NCBI RefSeq assembly: GCF_000189635.1
Contig: NW_002476571.1
Location: 367,957-431,956 of the forward strand
DNA: 64,000 nt
From: Tetrahymena thermophila SB210
Taxonomy: Eukaryota > Ciliophora > Oligohymenophorea > Hymenostomatida > Tetrahymenidae
Direction: 5' to 3'
This document shows, in pieces, positions 50,092 to 63,205 of the stretch. The position numbers were made by a program, and so were the translations under genes. The notes beneath the pieces were generated by a model, which was not told where the DNA came from, made no database searches, and saw only the letters and a list, made by a program, of their open reading frames with translations. The first letter of the stretch is position 1; the number at the start of each line of letters is the position of its first letter.

Positions 50092-53000
50092 TCAAACAAT
50101 TTGTTTTATTGTTTTAGGGCCAAAATATTTTTTAATAATTAGCTCTTCAAGGATCAGAACTAATCCTGAAGAAGCAATCACTGTTGCTAAAATAATTAAG
50201 AGGATAACTGTATGATCTTAGATACTACTAGCAATGTTTAAGGCATTCAAACAGTACTCAGGTTTTATAATAACCAAAATTCCATAAATGCTTGAAAGAA
50301 TAATCCAAGGAAATAAGAAAATATTTTTATATATTGGTTATTTATAAGGGTGGGAGACATAATAGGCTAAGCATGATGACATGTAAAAAACGTTTATCAT
50401 GAGAAAAATTATTGAGTTTAGCTCTCCTTGCATAACATAGATCTTTAATCCGTTGCTTTCTTCTAACTCTGAAGTTGCTACATGCCAGTTTTAGGAAGTA
50501 AGAATAAAATATCCTATGATAAAGGCAAACCCGAAAATGATAAATTATGAATACATTGAAAGACAATTAGACAATCCTTAAAATTTATCATCTGGAGTGT
50601 AAGGTTATAATTTATTTGAAGGCTTACTTAAAGCTAAAAATACTAACAAAGGCATTCCACACATAAAACTTAAATATGTATATTAAAAACCTCCAAAATT
50701 CTGTGCTTCTTACAATAATACCATAACTCCAATATACTTCATTACATTCTAAGTAACAATAGTCCTAAATATTTCTATGTTCACTGTCATTGTACATCTA
50801 CCTTTTTATTTTTATTGAATAAATATAAATTCAATTTTTTTGCTCAGATTTTGTTAATAATCATAGCATTTAATTTTAAATGAAATCGAATTCTAATTAC
50901 CTTCTAGTAATACTCTCACAACACAACTTATTGAGTCTTTGCTCGAAGAAAAAGGAGCTGAAAAAGCTGCATCTGCAGCAGCAAAAGAAATACCAATATC
51001 TCCTATTATTTTTAATATAAAGATAAACAAAAATAAAATAAAAAATTTTTATTACCTTATTTAATAGCTGCACAGTCGTTTGAACCATCTCCAATCATTC
51101 CTACTTTTTTACCTGAGCTTTATATTATTTCTATAATAATTCTTTTCTACTCAGGCCTCATTCTTGAGAAAACGATTGTCTTTTGAATTAATAACTAACA
51201 TAAATCAACTTTGTTTGAGGTTCTGCTTTGCTTTGAATTATTAATGCTTTTGTTCTCAGAAGCCCACTCATCAAGGGAGGAATCTGATTCTGGGGGTTAG
51301 ATAGGGCTTATGTTGTTAATTTATTTAATTTAATTATAAAAGAAATCAAGCACTTTTCCAGTAATTACAAGTTGTTCATCGTTTGTGAGTAATAGTTTTA
51401 GAGTTTAAATTTTAGTTAAACTTTCATGCTAGTAAGGTAAAATTTATTAGTTTTCTATTAAGTAAAACTTCAATTCTTAGTAATCTATATTGACATAGTA
51501 AATTTTCTTATTACCATTTAGTATTCCACATTCAACTCCTGCTTACAAAGTAGTCAGAGGATTATCACCAGAAATAATTTTGCATTCAATTTAGGCTTCT
51601 TTTAAGCTTTAAATAGCTTCTGAAGTGTCATCTTTCAGTTTATTTTCAAAAATTAAAAATCCAAGAAAATTGAGTTACTTTTCTAAGCTTTCTCTTGGGC
51701 TCTATTTTCCTTCATCTCTGGAATTCAACTACCTATGAGCCATAGCAATTATCCTAAATCCTTTTATTGAAAGAGAATTCTAAAGAGATTAGAAATTATT
51801 AGGGATAGTTGATTAGTCACATAGCTCTTAAACTTTTTCAGGAGATCCTTTTAGAAAAAGCTGATATTAATTTTTTTCAGAATCATAAGCGACACAAGAC
51901 ATAGTTTGAATATCAGATGAAAATTCAAACATCCTTATAACTTGCAGTTCATTTTTAAATTTTGGATGACTTCCTTTGAATTTTATATTGATATCATTTT
52001 CAACATTCTATATATTGTATTCAGAAAATTTAACCATCTCAACATCTAACATATCCCCAACTAAATTATCGTTTACCAAATAAACTCCATGACATGTACT
52101 AAAAAGGTTATGTTGCAAGTCTTATTATTTGTTTAATTGTTATACTAGCTCATGAGTTATTAGTTAGTCTAAATTTTCATTGTAATATCCAATTACATTC
52201 ATACCATTCTAAGTGAGAGTCCCTGTCTATATTTTAATTTAGAGTATTTACAAAAAGAATTAAATAGTTGCTTTAAAAGCATGTTTAAGAGAAGTAAATT
52301 GAAAAAAAAATTTAATTGGAGACATTAAAATTAATAATAATTAAAACTATTTTTAATAACAATTAAATAAAGGGGTGGGGAGGGGTTAAAAAATTAGGGA
52401 ATATATATATTTTATTTTTTATAAAATTTTTATTAAAATAAAATTGAATGAAAACATGTTTTAACCCCTAATCTCCCCCCTCTCATTGAATTTATTTAAA
52501 ATATATTTAGAAATGTAAAAACAAAAATAATGAATTAATAGAATGATAAAATATTAATTAGATAGACTAAATTAATAATACTTTATCAAAACACATGTGT
52601 GTAATTTTCCCTGAAATAAATGTTTTTTATGGATCTATTCCATAAATATCAAACGATTTTAGCCTCATCAAAGCAAGTGTTTAGCTTAGAGAAACAAAAA
52701 TAGGTAAGAAAGGTGGTATTATCCATGTGACAGTATCAAAGAATCTATATAAGTAGAAATAAACAGGAAAATCTAACTAATACATTCTATAGATCATGCT
52801 AAAATAAATAATTAAAACAATAACAAGAAGACCTTTTAATTGAAAATTATTTAAATATAAAAAAAATATATTAAATATAAATAAATAAATAACCTAGTAT
52901 ATATTTCATAGAATTTTTGTAATAATCAAACTATATTGGCTTAGGATATAACACTGACCTTAGAATCTAACCTTTAAATGAATGGAATCCGACTCTGATA

Positions 53001-54488
53001 ACTTTTGCTAGAACCTACTTATTTTAATCTGACTTGGACTAATATATTTCTGTGCCTTCATATAAAATATACTTCTAAATTATTTTAATAACTAATTAAT
53101 AAAGACTCTTATCTTATATAAATGTTATATGTAAATGGTTGATTGATTAATTTAGAATACCTTATTATTTTTGTTGTAAGAAAATTTTTCATTTGTAGAT
53201 GGTAGAGAATATTTAGGAATAGGAAGAGATTCTCCTGTTAAAGAGACCTCATTTAATAAGGCTTCTCCTGAAATAAGAACACAATCACATGGAAGAATTT
53301 ATTTATCCTGTAAAATAATGATGTCTCCAACTACAATATCTTTGCTCACAACTTAAACAATTCTGATACTTTCTCTCAAAGAAGATTCAACTAATTTAAA
53401 AAATAAATAAAGGCATTCAAATTTAAATATCAAAAATTTATGTTTTTTAAGTAAATATTGATAATTAAATATATCAAATAATAATTAATTAGTAATATCC
53501 TTAAAAGCATTTCTTTGACATTTGTTTTGTAAAATCTAATATATCTTAAGAACTAAAAAAAATTATATATTAAGGCCCTTATCATTAAAGCTATAAAAAG
53601 CTTATTGAAAATATATATCTAAATGATGTTTTACTTACTAGTAGCAAAATAAATGTGTTTAATATTATTTGTAAATTTAATAATTTGACAAAAGTAAGTT
53701 AAAATATTAAGATTACCATCCTTTCTAAGGAGAGTAGCATTTTCGCTATAATGAGCCATTTATTATATTTTTTTTAGTGATATTCTCATTAAGATATAAT
53801 TTAAAATAGTTATTGATAAGGAGACACTGAAAATAATTATAGAAAATTAGATATAGCTTTCAAAAACCCATAGAACTATACTTATATATTGTAAAAAGTA
53901 GAAAGGAGAAGTCATTTCTTTGAATAAATAATAAGGTAAGGAGGGAACATCAATCAATTTTTGACACTGACCAAATGCCTGCTTGTTTACAATGGCCTGG
54001 TTTTCATCTAAAAAATTTCTTTCTTTTAATTCGTTAAATGTCATTTTGCACACAGGGTATTCTAGAGCTTAAAAATATTGATAATCTTAGACATTATAAT
54101 ATATGTATTTTATCATTCTATTTTCAAAGCAGTAAACTTCATCTTATTATGAGTTATCTACTTATTCTATCTGCAGCAAAATTTTTTCTAGCTTTTGAAT
54201 TGATTTTGTTTAATCTGAGTTATCAACTAACACATGAGTGCAGTCCTTGATGTTATTAACGTCTTTGTAAAGAAAAGATTTTCTAATCTTAAAAAACCAT
54301 CTTAGTAGGAGAAGAAATAATCCTGCAGTGATGAGAGAAAGAAAAGCAGCTAATATGAGTTTTAATTTTTTAACTCTCAATAAAGTTATATTTTCAATTA
54401 AGCATTCTCCCTCAACATTTGATTGATTTACAGCTAATTTGCTATGAATATTGCTCATTAAAAGCGAATCATTCATAGTCCCTTTCAT
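50092..54488 (-). CDS. P5-type ATPase (P5B, ATP13A2-like)
   Basis: Seven exons on the minus strand (54488-53717, 53390-53161, 53074-52894, 52832-52582, 52226-51056, 51002-50901, 50801-50092) join in frame to 1138 residues, normal for the family. Features in order: hydrophobic N-terminal segment (about 40-63), actuator TGES (309-312), ILYEGTE and GQILRSVLYPKP typical of P5, membrane motif PPFLP, phosphorylation site CFDKTGTLT (Asp 477), KGSPE nucleotide-binding motif (about 604), GDGSND hinge (857-862), QGDIGISFAAADAAFSAPF, then about six C-terminal helices. P5B pumps export polyamines from endolysosomes in animals; the same role here is inference. PPFLP is closer to P5B (PPALP) than P5A (PPELP). 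Introns 2-6 are short except the 355-bp fourth. Confidence 0.95.
52365..52495. repeat. Foldback repeat in the ATPase intron
   Basis: Within intron 52227-52581, GGGGTGGGGAGGGGTTAAAA (from 52372) is mirrored by TTTTAACCCCTAATCTCCCC (from 52459), with outer AT-rich arms also complementary and an AT loop of about 65 bp. G/C runs of this kind are exceptional in the surrounding 80% AT DNA. It looks like a small MITE-like insertion that splicing tolerates. Confidence 0.65.
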
Positions 54489-55401
54489 TCTTGCTATTTA
54501 CTCTTTAAGATAATAAATTCAATGTTTTTCAAATAAAAACAAATCTTTGGCGAAAATAGAGTTATTGATGGGAAATCTAATGAATTAAAACACCACAAAT
54601 ACATAAAAGAATATATATTATACTTCCTCTATATTATCAATTAATTTTTGATGATAGATCCAAAAAAATAGTAGAGTGATTGATACTAACAATCTTCACT
54701 TGCACTCTTATAATAAAACTTTTTTAATTTTTTGTTACCTCATCTAAAATATTTTTTTTTATTTGATAATATTTTTAAATGGCTAAAAAGTTACAAAATC
54801 AATGAAATACAAGAAATTAGCTTTATAATTTCATATTAAACGAATGTAATATTATAATCAAATCATTAATTAATAACTGTAAATTAAAAAGCTAAATTAC
54901 TGAGTTAAGAGGAATCATATATAAATACAATTTGGATTGTTTTTAATCTTATAATAGAGATATTTTGTAAAATTTACTCTTATTTTTTAATTTATACTCT
55001 CTTATGAAAATAATTTTTTTTAAATTTTGATTTTAAATAAATTAAGCTTTGAATTTATTTTCATTTTAATAAAATAAAATAATAATTAATTGTCAAATCA
55101 GAAAATTAGTTTAATTGATGAAGATATTTTAAATCAATTTCTTCTTTTTATAGCTAAAAATATTTTTATATCTTTAAACTTAAATATTTATTTAATTAAT
55201 TCCTTTATATTTTAAAATTAATTTATAATTAATTTAGCAATAATTACTATTTAATAAAAACGAAATCAAATTAGAACTTAACTATAAAAATAAACTTCCT
55301 ATTTTTTGCTTAATTAATATTTTTGATAATTATTTTTATTTTCTGATAATTTAAAAATAATAATTAATAAATAGATCAAATCTGATAGATAGATTTTTCT
55401 T
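54489..55401. other. Divergent intergenic region
   Basis: Lies between the ATPase start and the first GTPase gene. The right part (from about 54900) is similar to the regions before the other two GTPases (near 57000 and 58100). Promoters are expected here but no motif is assignable. Confidence 0.5.
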
Positions 55402-55978
55402 ATGTCTACTTAAAATGATAGCATATAAAAAACGATAAAGTGTATTTTAGTGGGAGATAGATTTGTTGGAAAATCTGCTATATTTTATTCGCATATTTAT
55501 GAAAAGGTTGTTCAATATCTAACTAATCAAGCTGATTGTTAAGTTTTGAGATTGAAAAAAGTAAAAATAAATATTTCATATTAGTTTATCTAGTATATTT
55601 TATATATTTTAGGGAAATGTAGAAATTAAATTTTAATTTTGGGATTTGAACGAGCTGACAAGAGAAAAAACATTAAAATATTATCGTTAAACTTCTATTT
55701 TAATGATAATTTACGATGTTACAAACAGAAACTCATTTACAAATATTAAAAATTATTATAAAGATTTTGTTGAATAAGAAAACCAATAATCAATTATTGC
55801 TCTTGTTGGAAATAAAAAGGATCTAAATGAGTCTAGATTAGTTTCATTTTTTGAGGGTTAAAATCTAGCCAAGTCGTTAGGTGTAGAGTTTTTTGAAGTA
55901 TCTGCTTTTACGGGTGATAAAATTAAAGATTTGTATGACTTCTTAATGAATAAATAAATTGATTTTGTCGAATATTGA
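55402..55978 (+). CDS. Atypical Rab-like small GTPase 1
   Basis: Exons 55402-55560 and 55613-55978 with a 52-bp intron; 174 residues. P-loop GDRFVGKS (18-25), base-recognition NKKD (120-123) and EVSAFTG are good. The switch regions are degenerate: the effector-loop Thr context is replaced by LTNQADCQV, and the WDTAGQ motif reads WDLNEL, lacking the catalytic Gln and the invariant Gly. The C terminus (IDFVEY) has no prenylation cysteine. It may bind nucleotide but probably does not cycle like a normal Rab and would not be membrane-anchored by prenyl groups. First of three tandem paralogues. Confidence 0.88.
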
Positions 55979-57243
55979 ATAATTTATAGTAAGTAGATAA
56001 AATATTCTTTAAGGATTTAAAAGCTTTAATTTTTAATTTAAAAAGAAAAAGATGACTAAAAATTAATAAAATATATTTTATTTATAATGAAAACAAACAT
56101 AATCAAATAATTATAAAATAATTTATCAAATACTTTTTAAATTTTATAAGAAATGTTTTCCTATTTTGTGAATTTGTTTATGTGATTGGTAAGTATTATT
56201 TATATATTAAATTATTTTTTTATTGTTTTAATTATTATTTAAGAGATAATAGCAATAAATGTGCATTTATTTGAAATAACCATTTTTTAAAATTCATCTT
56301 AAAAACATAATAAATAATAAAACTCAATAAACTTTTTTGAGAAATTACGAATTAATTACTTTATTTATTATATAAACTCATTATTAAAAATATTTTGAAA
56401 TTTTAAATTTTTATAAATTTATTTATGCCAAGTTTATAACATAACTAACTATTTTAAATATGTCTCTATAAGAATTATAAGATATTAAAATAAATTGATG
56501 TTTTTACTCATTCTAAAATATAATTAAGATCCTCATAAGCAAATACTAAATCTTCAAGTTTATATTTTTGTTTTTGTTTATATATTTTTTAATTCCAATT
56601 AAATTTTAAAAATGAAAAAACCTTAAAAATAGTTTCTATATTTTTTCATAATATATTAAGTCTAAAATCCCACTTTTATATAAGAGTAACAAAAATGAAG
56701 CTTAATTATGCTAAAAAAATTAAAAAACTATTTTTTTATAGGTTTTATCTTAGAAGAAAATATTTATTGTTTTAATAATTTATAAAAATACTCCTTACAA
56801 TAAAACTTTATTAGTAATTTTCAAATTTTCAGATAAAGCAACTAAGTAAGTAGATAGATGTCTTAGAGAAAATCTATACTCAAATAAACAAATATAAATA
56901 AACAATTTTTAAATATACTTTTACAATTTATCAGAATCCAAAAAAATGTAAAGTATTTTTTTAAAAATTATTTAGCTTATCATATATATAATGTAATTTG
57001 TAAATTTAATTTTTAATTATACCCATTAATTTAGAACAAGTTAAATTATCAAGTAAATAAAAGCGAAATATTATTTTAAAATATGCTTTATATTGGCTTA
57101 TAAAATCAAGTTAGAATTTACTAATCAAATAATTTTGCTGTTATTTGCTTAATTATTATTTTTGATGAATCTTTTTATTTCCTGATTATCTAAAAATAAT
57201 AATTAATAATAAATCAAACAAATCTAATAGATACATTTTTCTT
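55979..57243. other. Spacer between GTPase genes
   Basis: AT-rich; homologous in part to 59.1-59.9 kb (for example 'ataacataact' and 'agatcctcataag' tracts), as expected from tandem duplication. No gene seen. Confidence 0.5.
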
Positions 57244-57820
57244 ATGTCTGCTAAAAACGACAGTAAATAAAAAATTATAAAATGTGCTTCAGTGGGAGAT
57301 TAATTTGTTGGAAAATCTGCTCTATTTGTTAGGTAATTTCATGGAAAGTTTCTTCGATAAAAAACCGCTGGAGTTGATTTTTAAATTTTCGTTCTGAAAA
57401 AAGTAAAATAAATATTTCGAATTTATTTTTTTTAATAGATTTTATACATTTTAGGGAAATGAAGAAATTAAATTTTAGTTTTGGGATTTAGGTTATAGGA
57501 GTAGATAAGAAGGATTAAAAGTTTATCCTTAAACTTCTATTTTAATTATGATTTATGATATTACAAACAGAATCTCTTTTACAAATATTTAAAAATATTA
57601 TGGAGATTATGTTAGATAAGGAAATAAAAAATCAATAATTGCTCTTGTCGGAAATAAGAAGGATCTAAATGAATATAGAGAAGTTTCATTTTTGGAAGGT
57701 TAAGAGCTGGGTAAATAGTTAGGTGTATATTTTTTTGAAGTATCTGCTTTTACAGGTGAAAATGTTAAAGATTTGTATGAGTTCTTAATAGATAAGTCTA
57801 TTGATACAGTCTAATTTTGA
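57244..57820 (+). CDS. Atypical Rab-like small GTPase 2
   Basis: Exons 57244-57402 and 57455-57820, 52-bp intron, 174 residues. This is the least degenerate of the three: GDQFVGKS P-loop, switch I KTAGVDFQ close to the Rab TIGVDF pattern, but WDLGYRS in place of WDTAGQE, so the DxxG Gly and catalytic Gln are missing or displaced. NKKD and EVSAFTG are intact. It ends IDTVQF without a prenylation cysteine. Identical gene structure to its neighbours shows tandem duplication. Confidence 0.88.
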
Positions 57821-58511
57821 ATAATTAATAATAAGTAGATATTCTTTATGGATTTATAAATTAATTTCATAATTTTATTTTTTTAAAAAAAAAAACAAAA
57901 AATTAATAAAATATATTTTATTATTTAAGAAAACTTAATCAAACTATTTATAATAAATTTATAAAAATTTTATTTTAATTTAATAAGAATTTATTCATAT
58001 TTATCTATTGCTAATCCTGTAATTAAAATATCACGAACTGTGTAAGTACAGATGGTGATATGTCATTTAAATTTTATGATTTTAAACTAATTTTACACTT
58101 TCTCTATTTTATAAAAATTAAATTTTAATACATTTGGTTTTAAATTAAGCCTCTGATTTATTATTTTTTTAAAAACAGAAAAATTAATTTAATTGCTAGA
58201 TATTTGAAATCTATTTCCTATTTTAACCAATACAATTTTTTTATATCTTTGAGAGATTTTAGATCCTTAAATATTTATTTAATTAATTAATTCTTTGACA
58301 TTTCAAAAATGTTTTTCAGATTGAAATTAATTTTGCTTTTATTATTGCTAAATAAAAAAATATTTTAAATCTAAAACTATATAAAATCAATCATATTAGA
58401 ATTTGTTATTTATTTTCGGTTAAATATTATTTTTGATGATTATTTTTATTTCCTGATTATCTAAAATTAATAATTAATTGATATAATCAAATAGGTAGAC
58501 TTACTTTTCAT
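57821..58511. other. Spacer between GTPase genes
   Basis: AT-rich; resembles the upstream flanks of GTPases 1 and 2. No gene seen. Confidence 0.5.
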
Positions 58512-59088
58512 ATGTTTGCTAAAAAAGGCAGTTAATAAAAAAGTATAATATGTATTTCTGTAGGAGATGCAAATGTTGGAAAATCTTCTATATTTGCAAG
58601 GCAATTTTATGGAGAGGTTCCTCAATAAAATTCCCTCTATGTTGATTATTCAACCATATTGGTGAGAAAAGTAAAATACATATTTCAAATTTAGTTTTTT
58701 TAGTAGATTTTAAACATTTTAGGGAAATGAAGAGATTTAATTTAAATTTTGGGTCATAAATCACCTTCACAAACATTTAACATCATAATATTATAGAACT
58801 TCTATTTTAATTATGATTTACGATATTACAAGCAGAGACTCATTTACACATATTTAATATTATTATGAAGATTATGTTAAAAAATGTAATATAAAATCAA
58901 TAATTGCTCTTGTTGGAAATAAGAAGGATCTAAATGAGTTTAGATAAGTTTCATTTTAGGAGGGTTAAGATCTAGCCAAATCATTAGGTGTAGATTTTTT
59001 TGAAGTATCTGCTTTTACAGGTGATAAAGTAAAAGATTTGTATGACTTTTTAATAAACTAGTCTTTTGATACAGCTAATTTTGAATGA
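58512..59088 (+). CDS. Atypical Rab-like small GTPase 3
   Basis: Exons 58512-58670 and 58723-59088, 52-bp intron, 174 residues. P-loop GDANVGKS, switch I NSLYVDYS (Thr lost), and the WDTAGQ motif fully replaced by WVINHLHK, so the Mg-coordinating Asp is gone. NKKD and EVSAFTG are conserved. No C-terminal cysteine (DTANFE). Preserved frame, intron and length despite loss of switch II argue for a non-hydrolysing nucleotide-binding role rather than simple decay, but this is inference. Confidence 0.87.
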
Positions 59089-62000
59089 TTTATTGTAAGT
59101 AGATATTCTTTATGGATATATAAACTTCATTCTTTATTCAAAAATAAAAAAAAGATAACAAAAAATTAATAAAATACATTTTATTATTTATGAAAACTTA
59201 AACAAACTATTATAGATTTATCAAAATTTTATTTTAATTTAATAAGAATTTATAAATATTTATCTATCTTCATAATGCATTATTTGTTTAATAAATAAAT
59301 AAGCCATAATTACTAATCTAATAAGAAAAGTCACATAATCATAAAGCATATCTTTTTATAATTTATTAATTTCAATAGGATATTAAAAAATTAAACTAAA
59401 AAACCTACACACTCTAAATTAAATCATATTGGCTATTGGCTGATAAGATCAACAATTTATATTTTTTTAAAATAAAAAAAATGAAAATACATTAGAAAAA
59501 TTAAAATGTTAAAATAATTCATTTTTGAGAATATTTTAAATTCAATTTTTGAGGTAATTATTTTAATAAGATATTAGCAATAAATAATTATTCACTCATA
59601 TCTTAGTTAAAGATTTTTAAAAAAATTTATGTATGTTAAATAACAGAATAAATATTAAAACTGATTAAACTCTTTTTCGAGATTACTAATTATATTATAT
59701 AAACTGAATATGAAAACACTGTAAGACAAAAGTCAACTTTTAAATTTTTTATAAATCTAAATTAAACCTATAACATAACTATTTTAAAAAGGTTTTTATA
59801 ATGATTATAAGAAATTCAAATAAAAAAGATAATTGATGTATTTACTTATTCTAAAATAAGTAAATACTGAAGATCCTCATAAGTAAACACTAATTTCCTC
59901 AAGTTTTGATGTTTTTGCATCTATTTTTTTAAAAAGAAATTTATTTTTTAAAATTTCCACATAAATATTAACCCAATTTTTATTTTCAAGGTATAAATTA
60001 TTATTGTATGTAGTCTTTTAGTTTTTTTAATAAATAAAAAACATGTAAATAAATAAAAGATAATAAGATTTACAATTTTACTTCAAAAATTTGTGTTATC
60101 TCACCATTAAATAATTTAAGTAGAAAAATTGCAAAATTTATCTGTTATTACATTAAATTTGTAGCAATAAACCACAATAAGTTATTATTTATTTATTTAT
60201 TTATTTATTTATTGGTTTTAATGTGAAGTCATTTAAAATAATGGTTTTTAATAAAATTAATACAACATTAATGATTTGAGCATAAAGACTGTTTGCTGGC
60301 TGATTTTGATTTAAGAGTTAGTAACAAAAATTATAAATAAATTTAATGTTTAAAATTGAAATGAAATCAATAAATATAAACCCTTGCTCAAAAGAGGGCT
60401 AGTTAGTCGATTGGTTAATAGTTTTAATAAACTGTAAGAATTTCTATTTAAAGAAATTGACTCTATTATAATTGTAACCTAAGAAAATAAGTAATATATA
60501 ATCCAAATTTTATGTTTTTTATTTGTATAAAAACGAAAATTAACTCACTAAAATCGAAGTTATTTTAGGTTAATTAGTATTAATAATCTGAGCGTTAATC
60601 CTTTTTAAAAAGAGATATACATATTGTTTTTAGACTAATTCAAGCATATAGTAATCGACTATCATAATTTCGAAAATTTTAATTAATATAAATATTCAAT
60701 GCATATTAACGATTAGATAGGCATTTGAACTTTTTTTATTAACTAAGAATTTTTAGAAAGTCTTACATAAAAAACAATATAAAAATGAAATACTATCAAG
60801 TAAATACATCTTTCTCAAAGTAAAACAAGAATCAAATATTTTATTTAAGTCTTTTAAAAACAAAAACTGTATACAATTCACTTAAAAAAATGGTTCAAAT
60901 TTTTAATGTAAAATCAAACAAATTTGCATAAAAAGATAAAAATTGTATAATCATAAAAAAATTTAAAAGTGGTTGATTAATAAAAAATGGTAATTTATCT
61001 TTCATGTCTTGAATAATATAGCCTATGTAGAATCATTATATCCTAATATATTTTATGTTTATAATAATATCATTATTTGGATTTAGGTTTAGATTTTTAA
61101 TGCATTATGAAAATGAAGAAACATTTTGACAATTTAGTACATTTATTAGATAACATTTTAAAAACTTAATATGCTAAAAAAAGTAAAAAAAGAAATTCGA
61201 CCAAAATATTTCCACATAAAATTAAAAAATGTTTTATTGATTGTTTAAAACAAATATTCAAGCTAATAATTTTTGAAAAATCTTGTGAATTTTCATTTCT
61301 TTGTGCTTTTATTATATGATGATAGTCTGAATTTTGAAAGGTTTTTAGCTTTACTATTATTAAATAACTAAATATTGTACAAAATTTGAATGACTTGATT
61401 AATAAATAAATTTATTTTTACTTCTTATTTGGTCTTTTTAGATTATTGATTTCTATTTTAAAAACCTCTTAATTTCTCTAAAAACTGTTTTTGTTATCTT
61501 CAAAATCACTATCTTGTTTGGTTGTATTAATAAGATTATGCTTGTTTTGTAGTTTAAATATGCTTTTTTAAAATTAAAAAGCAAACATTTTCTTAATTTT
61601 GTTTTTATAACTAACATTAATGAAGGAGTAAATTTTATAGCAATTATTTTCACAAACCAAACCAATTATTATCTAATATCAAACTCTTCTAAATATTATC
61701 TAAAAATAAAATAATACACTTAAAAAAAACTCTTTAACAAATTCTAATTTTACTGTTTACAGTTTAAGAGCAAAGAAGGTGAACTGTATATGTAAGTATT
61801 AATAAAATAAATGGAATTAGCGTTAATGGTTTTATCTTTCAATTTCAAAAATATTCTTTTCATAAATGAAAAATTAACAATAATATTCATTAATTCTTAA
61901 AATTCAAATAAATAAAAATATTATTTTCCTCTCTAGCTTAATTTTGATGTCATAAATCATAAATGCTTGCAGACATTTAGCTATTTTTATCCAAAATTAT

Positions 62001-62838
62001 GATTGGCTATACAATTTATATATTTTTAAAGTAGCTTATTGAAATTATGCTTACTTAAAAAAATCATTTTTTTGAATTAAAATTACTCATGGCAATAAAA
62101 AAATAAAAAGAAAATATTCACTGCAACTTAATATATTAGGTATTTTTTAATTTTAATCTATCATTTTAAAAACATTTATGTTGACTTTTAAAGTGTTTTC
62201 AGACAAATAATTTAGAGATCAATTTTTTAACAATATTAATTTTGCTTGACGAATGATAAAAATTAGTCTAAAGAAATAGATAATTTTTTAATTTATTTAA
62301 ATTTTTGAACAAAAACCCCACTTAAATTAATCAAGTTTCTTACTATTTACAAACATTTTCCAGACAGAAAATAATAAAAGCTAAGTAAATTATTTTTAGT
62401 TTTTTCATTAATCTCTGTATTCAAATTTAAATAGTTTTTTCAATATAAACGAATATTTAAAATATATAAGATAGTTTTTCAAAAAGAATTAACTATGAAT
62501 AAATGTTTTTAGCCCATAAATTATATTATAATAATTTTTTACTCTAATTTTAGCCAAATATTATGGATGATTGATATTTTAAAATTTACATTTTATAATT
62601 TTTTTATAATCAAAATTGAGAATTCAGTTGTATGGAAATGATAGCGATAATAACAATGATAATGTGATTGACATTATTTATTATTAATTTTGTAACAAAG
62701 AACATCATTCAACTTTCTAGAAGAAAAATTTATTTAAACTTGTAGAGAAACAGTTAATATAAATTGAAAGCTAATAGTAAAGTAAATCTAATTATTTAAG
62801 AATTAATTTTAAAAAGATATTTATAAATTTTGTGAAAG

Positions 62839-62869
<31 letters not shown>

Positions 62870-63205
62870 TTTAAATATTTTGATAGAATAATATATTTAT
62901 TTTCAAATATTATTTTAAATTTCTCTTTACAAACAATTACTAATTTAGTAGGTATAAGTTAGTTTGTCTTAATTACTAATTTTTTATTTATAAAACCACA
63001 ACTTAAACAGAATTTATTGGAATTATTTATTTAAATTAAAAAAATAAATCAGTCAGCTAAATTCAATCTATAAAAAAAGACTTTCTAAAACCCAACAAAA
63101 GAATTAATCTTCAATACGATTTTTCTGTGTTTAAATTATGGATTACGAAGAGAATAATCACTTTTTAATTTAAATAATATTACTAAATAAAAAAGATTTT
63201 AACGT
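59089..63205. other. Long intergenic region, no supported gene
   Basis: About 4.1 kb of AT-rich sequence. The first 0.8 kb is homologous to the spacer after GTPase 1. Contains an ATTT-type tract (about 60183-60213) and a (TA)14 run at 62839-62866. Open frames here, such as one on the minus strand at 61453-61665, have no convincing protein features. Confidence 0.5.
62839..62866. repeat. (TA)n microsatellite
   Basis: Fourteen uninterrupted TA units in intergenic DNA upstream of the last gene. Confidence 0.97.

Noticed and set aside
50342..51094. Minus-strand frames at 50342-50566 and 50897-51094
   Set aside because: These are alternative frames over exons of the P5 ATPase, whose joined frame of 1138 residues explains the region.
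61453..61665. 70-codon minus-strand open frame with many Ile/Lys/Leu
   Set aside because: Composition is what random AT-rich DNA yields; it is isolated in a long gene-free region and has no recognisable domain.
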